41,338 nucleotides of DNA from Prochlorococcus sp. AG-355-N16 (GCA_003278545.1 QCEF01000009.1:1-41338), one strand, 5' to 3'; positions 20,459 to 30,312 are shown, numbered from the stretch's first letter. A program made the numbers and translations. The notes: generated by a model not told the origin, from the letters alone.

Positions 20459-23400
20459 TTAATAATTATGGATTTCTTGTAGAGAAAAAGCATCAATCTT
20501 TTTAGTTTGTAAAGCTTTGATTGCTTTTATTGCTGCCTTTGCTCCAGGAATAGTTGTAAAAGTTGGTATATTATATTCAAGTGCAGCACGTCTTAAATAA
20601 GCATCATCATGAAGAGCCTGTGAGCCGATTGGAGTATTAATTATTAATTGAACAAGTCCCGAACGAATTAGGTCCTCAATATTAGGTCTACCTTCATGAA
20701 CTTTTAGAACTTCTTCAACTTGAATGCCTAAATTTAATAAAAATGCAGCTGTACCTTTAGTTGCGATTAATTTAAATCCTAAAATCAAAAGTTCTCTAGC
20801 AATATCCTCAAGATTTTTTTTATCTAAATCATTAGTAGACAAAAAAGCAACTCCTTCTGAAGGAACACCATTACCTGCTGCCAATTCCGACTTGGCATAA
20901 GCAATTCCAAAATCTTTAGCTAAACCCATTACTTCTCCAGTAGATCTCATTTCAGGGCCAAGTAATGTATCAGACCCAGGAAACCTTTTAAAAGGTAAAA
21001 CGGCCTCTTTTACTGCCTGATATTTTGGAGAAAATTCTTCTGTGAAATTAAGATCTTCTAATGTAAAACCTTGCATTAACTGAGTAGCTAATTTTGCAAC
21101 TGGTTTACCTATGGCTTTTGAAACAAATGGAACTGTCCTGGATGCTCTTGGATTTGCTTCGAGAATAAATAATTTATTTTCATTTATATTTGTATTTATT
21201 ACTTCAAATTGCAAGTTAATTAAACCAATAACATTTAATCTTTGTGCAATTAATTTAGTCCAGCTCCTTACATTTTCTAATGTGGATGTTGAAAGAGAAA
21301 TGGATGGTAAGCAACAAGCTGAATCTCCTGAATGAATTCCTGCAGGTTCAACATGCTCCATTAGGCCAGCAATTACAACTGAACCCTCTGAATCGCATAA
21401 AGCATCAACATCTATCTCAATTGCATTATTCAAATATTGATCAAGAAGGATTGGATGATCAGGTGATACCTTAACTGCTTCAGAAATATATGTCGATAAT
21501 TCATTCTCATCTTTAACAATTTCCATTGCTCTTCCACCTAAAACATAGGAAGGTCTAACAACCAAGGGGAATCCTATATTTTTTGCTACTATTTCTGCTT
21601 CATTTTGATTACGTGCAATACCGTTTAAAGGTTGTCTAATACTTAATTCTTCAAGAATTTTTGTAAATTCCTCTCTATCTTCTGCTAAATCGATAGATAT
21701 TGGAGAAGTCCCAAGAATTTTTGATCCAGTTTTGATCCCATCATTAGATTTAAGCCATTCAAATAAAGGTAATGATAATTTCAGTGGAGTTTGACCTCCA
21801 AATTGAACAATCAAACCATAAGGATTTTCAGCTTCTATTATGTTGAGCACATCCTCCAAAGTTACAGGCTCAAAATATAAAATATCGCTAGTATCATAAT
21901 CCGTTGATACAGTTTCAGGATTACTATTAACCATTATTGTTTTATAGCCATTTGTAGAAGCTTGATATGATGCATGACAACAACAGTAATCAAATTCTAT
22001 TCCCTGTCCAATTCTGTTTGGACCTCCTCCTAAAATCATAATTTTTTTTGATTTACTCTTTTCTGAAATCTCGCTATCAAAAATTTGAGAATTTAAATCA
22101 ATGAAAGATTCTTCGTAAGTTGAATAATGATAGGGAGTTGAGGATGAGAATTCTGCTGAACAAGTATCAACAGTTTTATAAATTGGAATTATATTAAGTT
22201 TTTTTCTATATCTTCTTACTTCAAAAAAATCAGAATTAGTTAACTTTGCAATCTGTTGATCTGAAAAGCCTAATTGTTTAGCATGTAACATCAAATCCCT
22301 ATCTAGAGTATAAAGTTCCTTATCTTTCAAAAAATCATTTTCAAAATTAAAGATGTTACGTAATTTTTCGATAAACCATAAATCTATATTTGTAACTTCT
22401 TGAATATAATTATTAGTTTTCCCAAGCTGCATAGCTTTTTTAATAAGGAGAATTCTTTCAGAAGTAGGGTTTCTTAAACTATTTTTAATTTGACTCTCAT
22501 TTTTAAATTCATCTTGTGCATCACATTCCCATCCAAAAACACCTACTTCTAATGACCTTAATGCTTTCTGAAATGATTCTTCAAAAGAACGACCTATTGC
22601 CATTGACTCACCAACAGATTTCATAGCAGTGCTTAAAGTATTAGATGAGCCTTTAAACTTTTCAAAAGCAAATCTTGGGATCTTAGTAACTACATAATCA
22701 ATTGATGGCTCAAAACATGCAGGTGTTTTTTTTGTAATGTCATTAATAATCTCATCAAGTGTATAGCCAACAGATAATAAAGCTGCAATTTTAGCTATGG
22801 GGAATCCAGTTGCTTTACTTGCCAAAGCAGAGGATCTACTGACACGAGGATTCATTTCTATAACAATAACTTCTCCATTAGATGGATTTATTGCAAATTG
22901 AATATTACTCCCTCCTGTTTCAACTCCCACCTCTCTAATAATCTTCAATGACAAATCCCGCAACCTTTGATACTCCTTGTCTGTTAAGGTCTGTGCAGGA
23001 GCTACAGTAATCGAATCTCCAGTGTGGACACCCATTGGGTCTAAATTTTCAATACTGCAAACTATTACCACATTGTCAGCAGTATCTCTCATTACCTCCA
23101 GTTCAAACTCCTTCCATCCAATGAGTGATTTTTCAATTAATATTTGATTACTTGGACTTTCCTCTAAACCTGATTTACACAACTCAACAAATTCTTCAAG
23201 GTTAAAAGCAATTCCACCCCCTACTCCACCTAAAGTAAAAGCAGGTCTTATTATTAGAGGATAAGAACTAATTTTTTTTGATACCTCAATAGCTTCATCT
23301 AAGTTAGATGCAATACCTGATGGACAAACATTTACATTTATTTTCTCCATCGATTCTTTAAATAATTTCCTATCCTCAGCTTTATTAATAGCTCTTAAAT

Positions 23401-23755
23401 CAGCTCCAATTAATTCAATATTATTTTGTTTTAAAAAATCTGACTCTGATAATTTAACCGCAAGATTCAACGCGGTTTGACCTCCCATAGTGGGAAGAAT
23501 AGCATCAGGTTTTTCTCTTATAATGATCTGAGAAACTATTTCAGGAGTCAATGGTTCAATATATGTTTTGCTTGCGATATCAGGATCAGTCATTATTGAT
23601 GCTGGATTTGAATTTATCAAGACAATTTCATAACCAGCATTTCTTAATGCTTTGCAAGCTTGAGTACCAGAGTAATCAAATTCGCATGCTTGCCCTATAA
23701 CAATCGGTCCCGAACCTAGAATAAGAATTTTTTTAAGATCACCTCTTTGAGGCAT
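20459..23755 (-). CDS. carB: Carbamoyl-phosphate synthase large subunit
   Basis: CarB makes carbamoyl phosphate from bicarbonate, ATP and ammonia delivered by CarA, feeding pyrimidine and arginine synthesis. The 1098-residue protein shows the duplicated ATP-grasp architecture: the first half begins [20 protein letters not shown] with FTLGGVGGG near residue 172, and the second half begins near residue 565 with [19 protein letters not shown]. The C-terminal regulatory domain has GTAAFL and [14 protein letters not shown]. The start is ATG at 23755, followed directly by MPQRGDLKK. CarA is not in the window, which is common in cyanobacteria. It diverges from the DUF3318 gene. Confidence 0.97.
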   Translation of the reverse strand: MPQRGDLKKILILGSGPIVIGQACEFDYSGTQACKALRNAGYEIVLINSNPASIMTDPDIASKTYIEPLTPEIVSQIIIREKPDAILPTMGGQTALNLAVKLSESDFLKQNNIELIGADLRAINKAEDRKLFKESMEKINVNVCPSGIASNLDEAIEVSKKISSYPLIIRPAFTLGGVGGGIAFNLEEFVELCKSGLEESPSNQILIEKSLIGWKEFELEVMRDTADNVVIVCSIENLDPMGVHTGDSITVAPAQTLTDKEYQRLRDLSLKIIREVGVETGGSNIQFAINPSNGEVIVIEMNPRVSRSSALASKATGFPIAKIAALLSVGYTLDEIINDITKKTPACFEPSIDYVVTKIPRFAFEKFKGSSNTLSTAMKSVGESMAIGRSFEESFQKALRSLEVGVFGWECDAQDEFKNESQIKNSLRNPTSERILLIKKAMQLGKTNNYIQEVTNIDLWFIEKLRNIFNFENDFLKDKELYTLDRDLMLHAKQLGFSDQQIAKLTNSDFFEVRRYRKKLNIIPIYKTVDTCSAEFSSSTPYHYSTYEESFIDLNSQIFDSEISEKSKSKKIMILGGGPNRIGQGIEFDYCCCHASYQASTNGYKTIMVNSNPETVSTDYDTSDILYFEPVTLEDVLNIIEAENPYGLIVQFGGQTPLKLSLPLFEWLKSNDGIKTGSKILGTSPISIDLAEDREEFTKILEELSIRQPLNGIARNQNEAEIVAKNIGFPLVVRPSYVLGGRAMEIVKDENELSTYISEAVKVSPDHPILLDQYLNNAIEIDVDALCDSEGSVVIAGLMEHVEPAGIHSGDSACCLPSISLSTSTLENVRSWTKLIAQRLNVIGLINLQFEVINTNINENKLFILEANPRASRTVPFVSKAIGKPVAKLATQLMQGFTLEDLNFTEEFSPKYQAVKEAVLPFKRFPGSDTLLGPEMRSTGEVMGLAKDFGIAYAKSELAAGNGVPSEGVAFLSTNDLDKKNLEDIARELLILGFKLIATKGTAAFLLNLGIQVEEVLKVHEGRPNIEDLIRSGLVQLIINTPIGSQALHDDAYLRRAALEYNIPTFTTIPGAKAAIKAIKALQTKKIDAFSLQEIHNY

Positions 23756-23814
23756 AATTTAAACGTTCATTTATCTCATGCTACTTATAAATCATCAGAT
23801 GTTAATCAAGTTAC

Positions 23815-23841
23815 TTGAAAAGCAACATTTGTTTCTATAGT
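23815..23841 (+). promoter_or_regulatory. Possible promoter for the DUF3318-rsfS operon
   Basis: TTGAAA (23815-23820) and TATAGT (23836-23841) are good matches to -35 and -10 boxes, but the spacer is 15 bases, shorter than the usual 16-18. A transcript would start roughly 15 bases before the ATG at 23863. The position in the divergent gap with carB is suitable. Confidence 0.35.
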
Positions 23842-23862
23842 ATTGAAAGAAATTAATTTTTT

Positions 23863-24501
23863 ATGAGCGAACTTCAGCGACTTAAAAGTTTGTTGCCTCC
23901 AGAGAATGAAAGTTGGGTATTTGTTGAAGCTGCTGCGGCTATAGATCCACCTTTAATAACTCTTGAGGAAATTGGTCGTGACGAAGTAGAAATTCAAATA
24001 GATTTAGATGAATGGGATAACTTTGCTATTGACCATAGAAATTTATTATTTTGGCACGAGGTTGGAAAAATCCAAAATGACACAATTCCCAGAGATGGAT
24101 GGGAAATGGCAGCTCTTGCCATAGGACTTGGAGGCGCCATAGGAGAGTTGTGGGTACAAGATGGGTTACTTTTATTACTTGCTCTTGGATTATCAAGTTT
24201 TGCAGGATATAGATTATATTTAAAAAATAATTCTGAGAAAAAGCTTCAAGATGCTATTTATGCAGATGAAAGAGCTATAGATCTTGCTTGTAGATTTGGA
24301 TACAGCATTCCAAATGCTTATAAAAGTCTTGGAGGAGCATTAAAGGAGTTAATAGAGAAGACAAGAAAAAAGAAAAAAAGAAGTTTCTTTGAAGATAGAT
24401 TAGATGCCTTAAGAAAAAGTGCAGAAAAAGCAAGATCAGAATTATCTCAACAAGAAGGCTCAGAAAAATCAGTTTCAAGTGAAAATGTTTATGGACAATA
24501 A
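23863..24501 (+). CDS. DUF3318 membrane protein
   Basis: This 212-residue protein matches the cyanobacterial DUF3318 family. The N-terminal soluble part has LLPPENESWVFVEAAAAIDP and IDLDEWDNFAIDHRNLLFWH. Two hydrophobic segments follow at about residues 82-97 and 103-117. The C-terminal half is charged and helical (YADERAIDLACRFGYSIP, then a Lys/Arg-rich stretch). The function is unknown. Its last 17 bases overlap the rsfS start, so it is probably translationally coupled to that gene. Confidence 0.83.
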   Translation: MSELQRLKSLLPPENESWVFVEAAAAIDPPLITLEEIGRDEVEIQIDLDEWDNFAIDHRNLLFWHEVGKIQNDTIPRDGWEMAALAIGLGGAIGELWVQDGLLLLLALGLSSFAGYRLYLKNNSEKKLQDAIYADERAIDLACRFGYSIPNAYKSLGGALKELIEKTRKKKKRSFFEDRLDALRKSAEKARSELSQQEGSEKSVSSENVYGQ

Positions 24502-24835
24502 AAGTTTGGTTTTAATAGCAGCCCAAGCATGTGATGAAAAAAAGGCAAGAGATATAAAACTTATAAAAATTGACAAGGTATCATTTATAAGTGAATGGAT
24601 TTTGATTGCAGAAGGATTATCTGATGTACAGGTTAGATCTATAACTAACTCTGTAGAGGTAGAGCTTAGAGAAAAGGCTAAAGTTGAACCTATACGAAAA
24701 GAAGGGATTAACGAAGCGAAATGGGCTTTACTCGATTATGGTGATTTGATTGTAAATATTTTTCAACCAGAAATAAGAAAATATTATGACCTTGAATCAT
24801 TCTGGAGTAATGGAGATAATCTTTTATTTCCATAA
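24485..24835 (+). CDS. rsfS: Ribosome silencing factor RsfS
   Basis: RsfS (Iojap/DUF143) binds ribosomal protein uL14 and blocks subunit joining when translation must be slowed. The frame encodes family sequence such as ACDEKKARDIKLIKIDKVSF, EWILIAEGLSDVQVRSITN and WALLDYGDLIVNIFQPEIR, with a Tyr-rich YYDLESFW end. I choose the ATG at 24485 (an alternative ATG is at 24491). The longer reading frame upstream is a Lys/Gln-rich extension overlapping DUF3318 and is not family-like. The product is about 116 residues, the usual length. It is followed 9 bases later by the CGLD27 gene. Confidence 0.93.
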   Translation: MFMDNKSLVLIAAQACDEKKARDIKLIKIDKVSFISEWILIAEGLSDVQVRSITNSVEVELREKAKVEPIRKEGINEAKWALLDYGDLIVNIFQPEIRKYYDLESFWSNGDNLLFP

Positions 24836-24844
24836 TTTTATTTT

Positions 24845-25339
24845 ATGAATCAATCTAAATGTCCTGTCCCTAGAGAGCAGCAACCCACAAATGAATTCAT
24901 AGAATTGTCAAAATCTAAAATTTTTTCTTGGCCAAAAACAAAAAAGTCACTAATTCTTATATTGATAAAGTTCTGGATAGGAGCTTTTGTTCTATTTCTT
25001 GTTATTTCTTCAGGTAGTGTATATTTCAAAACATCCCTTTTAAAATATATTCTATTAAGTTTTTTTAGCAGCTTATCAATACCTCTTTTAATTTCAATAA
25101 GATTATATCTAGGTTGGAATCATATATTTCATAGATTAATATCTGAAAAAGTCGAATACGAGGAGTCCGGTTGGTATGACGGTCAGGTATGGGAAAAGCC
25201 ATTAGTTTTGAAAGAAAAAGAATCACTTATTGCCTCAATCGAGGTAAAACCTATTTTAAAAAATTTAATTCAAATATTTTCTATTATTTCAGTCTTAGCT
25301 TTGTCTGGTATTTTGCTCTTTCAATATAACAATTTCTAA
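24845..25339 (+). CDS. CGLD27/Ycf36 (DUF1230) family membrane protein
   Basis: A 164-residue protein of the CGLD27/Ycf36 family, found in cyanobacteria and plastids. The N-terminal CPVPREQQPTNEFIEL signature is diagnostic, followed by two central helices (about residues 40-80) and the conserved YLGWNHIFHRLISEKVEYEE and ESGWYDGQVWEKP region near residues 95-120. A last helix lies near the C-terminus. The biochemical role is not established. It ends immediately before the asparaginase start (no gap), consistent with a DUF3318-rsfS-CGLD27-asparaginase operon. Confidence 0.9.
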   Translation: MNQSKCPVPREQQPTNEFIELSKSKIFSWPKTKKSLILILIKFWIGAFVLFLVISSGSVYFKTSLLKYILLSFFSSLSIPLLISIRLYLGWNHIFHRLISEKVEYEESGWYDGQVWEKPLVLKEKESLIASIEVKPILKNLIQIFSIISVLALSGILLFQYNNF

Positions 25340-26305
25340 ATGAGTTCTAATTTCAAAAACCTCTACACTTCAAACAATCCTCCCTTACAAGCAATCTTAA
25401 TGAGAGGATCAAATATTGAGTCGATCCACAAGATTCATGCTGTCATTACTGATAAAAAAGGAAGGGTTTTAATGTGCGCAGGAAATCCAGAATATAAAAG
25501 TTTCATAAGGTCAGCACTAAAACCTTTTCAAGCAATACCTTTCGTTAGTAGTGGAGCTTCATCAAAATTCAATAATGAATCAAAATCAATTGCTTTAGCA
25601 TGCGGGTCACATAGTGGATCAAAACTTCACTCAAGGGAAGCATTCAAAATTTTATGGGAATATGACATTGATATTGATAATCTTAAATGCCCAAAATTAA
25701 ATACAAGTCCATTAGAACATAATTGCTCGGGTAAACATGCTGCTTTTTTAGCTACATGCAAAAAAATGAATTGGCCATTAGATAGTTACTTAAAAGGGGA
25801 TCATCCTCTTCAAATAGAAATATTCAGAATTGTTTCTGATTTACTTAAAATCCCGGCATCTGAAATAAACGCAGAACGTGATGATTGTGGTGCACCCACT
25901 CTTTATTTAAAACTGTTAGAAATGTCGAGGTTATATTCTCTTCTGAGCAGTTCCGAAAATGCTGAATTAGAACAAATTAGTAGAGCTATGATAATAAACC
26001 CAATAATGATAAGTGATAACAATAAATTTGATACAGAAATAATTAAAGCTTCTCATGGTAACGTTATAGGTAAAGGTGGAGCAGAAGGAATACAGTGTCT
26101 TTGTAAAGTAAATGAAGGTATAGGTTTAGCTTTAAAAGTAGAAGACGGTTCAAAAAGAGCAAAGCATGCTGTTAGTCTTCATTTACTAAAACAGTTAGAG
26201 TGGATATCTGACTTAAGAATTCAAGACATCGAAGAAAAGGTTTTTAATTTTTCTGCAGGAGTGCGACTTGAAGTTAAAGGTAAAGTAAAATTCCAAGAAT
26301 CCTAA
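25340..26305 (+). CDS. Asparaginase (Rhizobium AnsA / COG4448 type)
   Basis: This 321-residue protein belongs to the asparaginase group typified by the inducible rhizobial enzyme (Asparaginase_II family), which converts L-asparagine to aspartate and ammonia. It is unrelated in sequence to E. coli AnsA/AnsB. Signatures are AILMRGSNIESIHKIHAV, SFIRSALKPFQAIP, ACGSHSG and NCSGKHAAFLATCKK near residues 130-145, and DDCGAPTLYLKL near residue 180. It starts directly after the CGLD27 stop. Nitrogen recycling is a plausible role in a nutrient-poor habitat (inference). Confidence 0.88.
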   Translation: MSSNFKNLYTSNNPPLQAILMRGSNIESIHKIHAVITDKKGRVLMCAGNPEYKSFIRSALKPFQAIPFVSSGASSKFNNESKSIALACGSHSGSKLHSREAFKILWEYDIDIDNLKCPKLNTSPLEHNCSGKHAAFLATCKKMNWPLDSYLKGDHPLQIEIFRIVSDLLKIPASEINAERDDCGAPTLYLKLLEMSRLYSLLSSSENAELEQISRAMIINPIMISDNNKFDTEIIKASHGNVIGKGGAEGIQCLCKVNEGIGLALKVEDGSKRAKHAVSLHLLKQLEWISDLRIQDIEEKVFNFSAGVRLEVKGKVKFQES

Positions 26306-26349
26306 AAAACAGGAAAAATAACCCTTTCAGATGTATGCTATGTATATGC

Positions 26350-26426
<77 letters not shown>

Positions 26427-26431
26427 TCTAG

Positions 26432-26455
26432 AAGCAGCTTCACAGCTGCTTTTTT
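26432..26455 (+). terminator. Rho-independent terminator of tRNA-fMet
   Basis: An 8-bp perfect stem AAGCAGCT / AGCTGCTT with a 4-base loop (TCAC) is followed by a run of six T. It begins 6 bases after the encoded CCA end. Confidence 0.88.
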
Positions 26456-26526
26456 AGTATTTGCAGTAGTTACAGCATATAAAAATAAAAATTATAAAGT
26501 TTTAACTGAAAAAAGTTTATTAAAAA

Positions 26527-26628
26527 TTATTTGAGATCTTTTTGAATAGAAAATTTCAAATCAACTCTAACTAATAATCCAGTAATGATAAAAAGTATTC
26601 CAATGTATGAATTCAAAGATAGGTCCAA
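26527..26628 (-). CDS. Possible small membrane peptide (33 aa)
   Basis: This is an unproven small gene. From a TTG at 26628 the frame gives 33 residues, with a single hydrophobic helix SYIGILFIITGLLVRVD and a charged end KFSIQKDLK. An upstream in-frame stop limits the start. The size, lone helix and basic tail resemble small thylakoid peptides, but no known family fits. It is on the opposite strand to the tRNA and PetP-like genes. Without conservation data it could be chance in AT-rich DNA. Confidence 0.28.
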   Translation of the reverse strand: MDLSLNSYIGILFIITGLLVRVDLKFSIQKDLK

Positions 26629-26787
26629 ATTATTAAATTAATTTATAACTAAATTTTAACTCACAAATCATATCTATTAAATACGTCAATAAAAAAGAAT
26701 TTAAAAAAAATCTGAATTTTGAACATTTACATCTTTAATAAGTTATTTAATAAAGTAAAGTAAGATTTATCTAATTTAGAAAATTAT

Positions 26788-26934
26788 ATGCAGAATTTGC
26801 TACAGCGTGATTTAGGTTCAAGCATGTTATCAATAGCTGTAATATTAGGTTGGTTAGGTCTGTTTTTTGTATTTTTGAGAGTATTAACAATTTCAATAAA
26901 GAGAATCCTCGAAGCTGTTTTCAAAAAATCTTAA
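26788..26934 (+). CDS. Small putative membrane peptide (48 aa)
   Basis: I do not recognise a family. The ATG frame encodes 48 residues with a polar amphipathic start (MQNLLQRDLGSS), one long hydrophobic helix (MLSIAVILGWLGLFFVFLR) and a basic end (KRILEAVFKKS). The composition is typical of a real single-span membrane protein and unlike random translation of AT-rich DNA. It lies 70 bases upstream of the PetP-like gene on the same strand. No clear Shine-Dalgarno sequence is present. Confidence 0.5.
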   Translation: MQNLLQRDLGSSMLSIAVILGWLGLFFVFLRVLTISIKRILEAVFKKS

Positions 26935-27004
26935 TTATTGAAATAAATCAATAATTCTGAATTAATCGCATAAATCCTTTATCACTAAGTATAATAACCT
27001 AAAA

Positions 27005-27394
27005 ATGTCAATTTTAGATAAGGTTAAGATAGGAAATTCTGTTCAAGTTAACCTAGAACTATCTAAGGATAGACTTAACAAAGAAACTATTGATGCAATT
27101 AATGTTTCTTCATTGGGTAAGGTAAGTGATTTCAGAATAACTGATGGCAAAGGTATTGGAGTTGTCTTGCAATTATCTAATGGACAAGAGCAATGGTTTT
27201 TTGAGGATGAAATTGATCTTCTCGACGAAAATGGTAATTTAATAAAGAAAAATTCTGATATACAAGAGAATAGTAATTTTATATTTGATTTTTTAAGAGG
27301 ATTAAATTATGAAAATAAAAATAACGTAAGCGAGTTACTTAACCCAATTAACTTTTTTATCTGGTTGGTTGTATCGTTTAAAGATATTTTTTGA
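27005..27394 (+). CDS. PetP-like (DUF2862) protein with C-terminal extension
   Basis: The first 80 or so residues match DUF2862, the family of PetP, a small cytoplasmic-side subunit of the cytochrome b6f complex that affects electron transport in other cyanobacteria. The diagnostic stretch is LGKVSDFRITDGKGIGVVLQ followed by QWFFEDEIDLLDENG. Known PetP proteins are about 70 residues; this one has 129, with an Asn-rich linker and a hydrophobic end (INFFIWLVVSF) that could touch the membrane. Whether it binds b6f here is inferred, not shown. Confidence 0.78.
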   Translation: MSILDKVKIGNSVQVNLELSKDRLNKETIDAINVSSLGKVSDFRITDGKGIGVVLQLSNGQEQWFFEDEIDLLDENGNLIKKNSDIQENSNFIFDFLRGLNYENKNNVSELLNPINFFIWLVVSFKDIF

Positions 27395-27471
27395 TTGGTT
27401 AAAAAATTTTCTAAAATAAAATTAATCTAACAATTTATTTAAATATTAAATTTCAGTAATTAAAAATTTAA

Positions 27472-28467
27472 ATGGTACAAAATATTATCGATGTAAAAAA
27501 TTTATCTAAGTCATTTGATATCTCTTCCAAAGAACCAGGCTTAAAAGGAACAATTAAACATTTTTTTAAAAGACAAACAAAAAGTTTAAAAGTTATAAAA
27601 GATATAAGTTTTGAAATTAAAGAAGGAGAAATAGTAGGTTTTCTAGGTGCTAATGGAGCTGGGAAAACAACCATATTAAAAATGCTTTGTGGCTTAATTT
27701 ATCCAAGTGAAGGTTCGATTTTGGTTTCAGGCTATTTACCTTTCAGGAGAAAAGAAAATTTCCTAAAGAATATCACCTTAATAATGGGACAAAAGCAACA
27801 GCTTATATGGGATCTTCCACCAATTGAATCATTCTATTTGAATGCATCAATATATGACTTAGATAAGTTCGAAGCTAAAAAGAGAATAAAAAAATTATCG
27901 GAAATGCTTGAAATTGATGAAGAGCTTTATATACCTGTTAGAAAACTTTCACTAGGGCAGCGTATGAAATCAGAATTACTAGCAGCTTTGATACATGAAC
28001 CAAATATTCTATTTTTAGACGAGCCTACACTTGGATTAGATATTAATGCACAGAGAAATTTAAGAAAATTCCTTCAAAAATATAATAAGGAAACTAATGC
28101 AACGATATGCTTAACAAGTCATTACATGAAAGATATTACATCGCTTTGCAAGAGAGTTATATGTGTCCACGAAGGGGCGATATCATATGATGGAAAACTT
28201 GACCTGTTGTTAAAAAAACTTTCTCCTGTTAAAGAAATATTAATAGTTTGTCGATCAGAAGAGGATGCAATTAAATTAGAGAATTCGGGTTTTACTGTTA
28301 AAAATAAAATAAAGAATGAAATTACTATAAAAATTGAAAACAAATCTATTACCTCTTCACTAAAAACTATCCTAAATAATTTTGATATTGAAGACCTTTT
28401 TATAAATGAACCACCTATTGATGAAGTTATTGGGAAGGTATTAATCAAAAAAGATTATGATATCTAA
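27472..28467 (+). CDS. ABC transporter ATP-binding protein (NatA/DrrA type)
   Basis: The 331-residue ATPase has Walker A GFLGANGAGKTTILK near residues 57-71, a Q-loop near IMGQKQQLIWDLPP, the signature LSLGQRMKSELLAALIH near residue 160, Walker B ILFLDEPTLGLD near 180, and the switch His in CLTSHYM. A C-terminal accessory domain of about 100 residues follows, common in exporter ATPases of the DrrA group. Its end overlaps the first permease gene by 11 bases. With the two ABC-2 permeases it makes a complete exporter. The substrate is unknown. Confidence 0.92.
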   Translation: MVQNIIDVKNLSKSFDISSKEPGLKGTIKHFFKRQTKSLKVIKDISFEIKEGEIVGFLGANGAGKTTILKMLCGLIYPSEGSILVSGYLPFRRKENFLKNITLIMGQKQQLIWDLPPIESFYLNASIYDLDKFEAKKRIKKLSEMLEIDEELYIPVRKLSLGQRMKSELLAALIHEPNILFLDEPTLGLDINAQRNLRKFLQKYNKETNATICLTSHYMKDITSLCKRVICVHEGAISYDGKLDLLLKKLSPVKEILIVCRSEEDAIKLENSGFTVKNKIKNEITIKIENKSITSSLKTILNNFDIEDLFINEPPIDEVIGKVLIKKDYDI

Positions 28468-29251
28468 TTTAATTAACCGTAAAATATTCACTTTATTAAA
28501 AGTCCAATATTCAAACATGTTGGAGTATAGGGTAGAAATTGCATTATGGGCAATTTCAGGGATTATTCCTTTTTTTATGTTAAACATTTGGACAAATAAT
28601 AATCTAAATGAATCCATAAACATTAGTGATACATTGCTTTCTAGGTATTTCTTATGTGCTTTTTTTGTAAGACAGTTTTCTGTAGTTTGGGTTGTATTTA
28701 GTTTTGAAGAAGATTCTCTTATGGGGAAGGTATCTCCGTATTTAATTCAACCTTTAAATCCATTTTTCAGATATTTTGCACAACATCTTGCAGAACAAAT
28801 AACAAGATTTCCTTTCGCACTAATAATCGCATTTTTCTTTTTTATTTTTAATCCAGAAAGCATATGGATACCGAATTTAGGTATTTTACTTTTATCGATA
28901 GTATCTACTTTCTTATCCTTCTTGATTCAATTTTTAATTCAGTCAATAGTTGCATGTCTATGTTTCTGGACAGAGAAAGCGTCATCGATAGAAAGATTGT
29001 TATTTATTCCAACTTTATTTCTCTCAGGTCTATTAGCACCAGTAGTTTCATTTCCCGCATATGTTAAATCTTGGATTTATTTGACTCCTTTTCCATATCT
29101 AATTGATTTCCCTGCAAACCTACTTTCAGGTAATGAAACAAATATTAGTGGAGGGTTAATTATGCAAATTCTATGGATTCTTATACTTTTCCCATTATTT
29201 AAGAAAATCTGGTCTGAAGGAACAAAAAAATATACCGCAATGGGGTCATGA
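28457..29251 (+). CDS. ABC-2 family permease, subunit 1 (DUF990-like)
   Basis: This is a 264-residue polytopic protein with about six hydrophobic segments, starting with the cytoplasmic LLKVQYSNMLEYRVEIALWA motif that ABC-2 permeases of the DUF990 group show before the first helix. A conserved-looking cytoplasmic segment, EEDSLMGKVSPYLIQPLNP, lies near residue 88. It overlaps the ATPase gene upstream by 11 bases and the second permease downstream by 4 (ATGA). The two permeases are equal in length and presumably form a heterodimer. Confidence 0.86.
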   Translation: MISNLINRKIFTLLKVQYSNMLEYRVEIALWAISGIIPFFMLNIWTNNNLNESINISDTLLSRYFLCAFFVRQFSVVWVVFSFEEDSLMGKVSPYLIQPLNPFFRYFAQHLAEQITRFPFALIIAFFFFIFNPESIWIPNLGILLLSIVSTFLSFLIQFLIQSIVACLCFWTEKASSIERLLFIPTLFLSGLLAPVVSFPAYVKSWIYLTPFPYLIDFPANLLSGNETNISGGLIMQILWILILFPLFKKIWSEGTKKYTAMGS

Positions 29252-30042
29252 ATTTAAGAAAATATCTAAAAGTTTATAAAAAATTCTTACATACTTCTTT
29301 AGCTTCTGAATTGGAGTATAAGACAAACATATTAGTTGATTTGATTACTGCAATTTTAAGTTTAGTAGGAAGTATTTTTCTATTATCTATTTTCTTTCAA
29401 AATAATGGATATATTGGAGGGTGGAAATTTGAACAGGCACTAATAATCCAAGCTATTTATACAATTTTGAATGGGATAACAAATACATGGTTCAATCCTA
29501 ATCTTACAGAAATAGTTAAACATATAAGAGAAGGAACATTAGACTTCGTACTTTTAAAACCTATTGATAGTCAATTTTTTATTTCATTAAAAAAAATAAA
29601 TCCATCTGGATTTTTAGAAATAATGCTTGGATTTTTATTGTTGTTCTTCTGCATAAGAATAAATCAAATCAATTTAAATTTAAGTTTTCTGACTCTATCC
29701 TTTATTACTATAAGTTGCTCGATTTGTATTTTATATAGCTTATGGTTTTTTATCTCCACTACTACTATTTGGTTTGTTAAGACTTGGAATGCAATAGAAG
29801 TATTAAGATCATTCCTTTATATTGGAAGATTTCCTCTAAGTTCATTTTCATTCACTTTAAGAATCTTTTTTAGTGTTTTTATTCCTATTGCTTTTATAAC
29901 TACAATTCCTTCTGAAGTTTTTCTAGGACTATCTGTATTTTGGAAAATATTGCTTGAAATTATTGTAGCGACAATATTTCTTATTAATTCAAGAAAGTTC
30001 TGGTTATTTGCATTAAAATTCTATTCATCAGCCTCTAGTTAA
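29248..30042 (+). CDS. ABC-2 family permease, subunit 2 (DUF990-like)
   Basis: This second 264-residue permease has the same organisation as its neighbour: an N-terminal FLHTSLASELEYKTNILVDL segment, several membrane helices, and the cytoplasmic HIREGTLDFVLLKPIDSQFF stretch near residue 92, which parallels the loop of the first permease. The ATG overlaps the upstream stop as ATGA. The end lies 3 bases from a convergent small gene. The three-gene layout (ATPase, permease, permease) is that of a multidrug/lipid-type exporter. Confidence 0.86.
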   Translation: MNLRKYLKVYKKFLHTSLASELEYKTNILVDLITAILSLVGSIFLLSIFFQNNGYIGGWKFEQALIIQAIYTILNGITNTWFNPNLTEIVKHIREGTLDFVLLKPIDSQFFISLKKINPSGFLEIMLGFLLLFFCIRINQINLNLSFLTLSFITISCSICILYSLWFFISTTTIWFVKTWNAIEVLRSFLYIGRFPLSSFSFTLRIFFSVFIPIAFITTIPSEVFLGLSVFWKILLEIIVATIFLINSRKFWLFALKFYSSASS

Positions 30043-30045
30043 GTA

Positions 30046-30312
30046 TTATTTGATAACCTCGCTGCAAAATTCCCAAATTCGTTGTTTACTTTTCAGATTA
30101 GAAAGCCTTGATAATTTTTTAAAATGAGGTTTAGATTTTTCAACAGTTAAAAGCCTACAATTGTATTCGATTGCATGATTTCTAGAAATAATTCCTAATT
30201 TAAGTGAAACATCACAAAGGATAATTATAAAAGTTAGAAAAAAAACTATACGGAAAAATTGTAAAAATGATTTTGAATAATTTTCTTTTTCAGTTTTTAT
30301 TTCAAACTTCAT
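30046..30312 (-). CDS. Hypothetical single-helix protein (88 aa)
   Basis: I do not recognise this protein. It has a charged N-terminus (KTEKENYSK), one hydrophobic segment (about residues 18-42, FFRIVFFLTFIIILCDVSL) and a basic C-terminal half containing two Cys. Its ATG overlaps the stop of the upstream small gene by one base (TAATG), so the two are probably translated together. It converges on the ABC-2 permease gene with only 3 bases between stops. Confidence 0.5.
   Translation of the reverse strand: MKFEIKTEKENYSKSFLQFFRIVFFLTFIIILCDVSLKLGIISRNHAIEYNCRLLTVEKSKPHFKKLSRLSNLKSKQRIWEFCSEVIK

Noticed and set aside
24419-24484. N-terminal extension of rsfS from ATG 24419
   Set aside because: The extra residues are Lys/Gln-rich translation of the overlapping DUF3318 gene and do not resemble RsfS; ATG 24485 fits the family.
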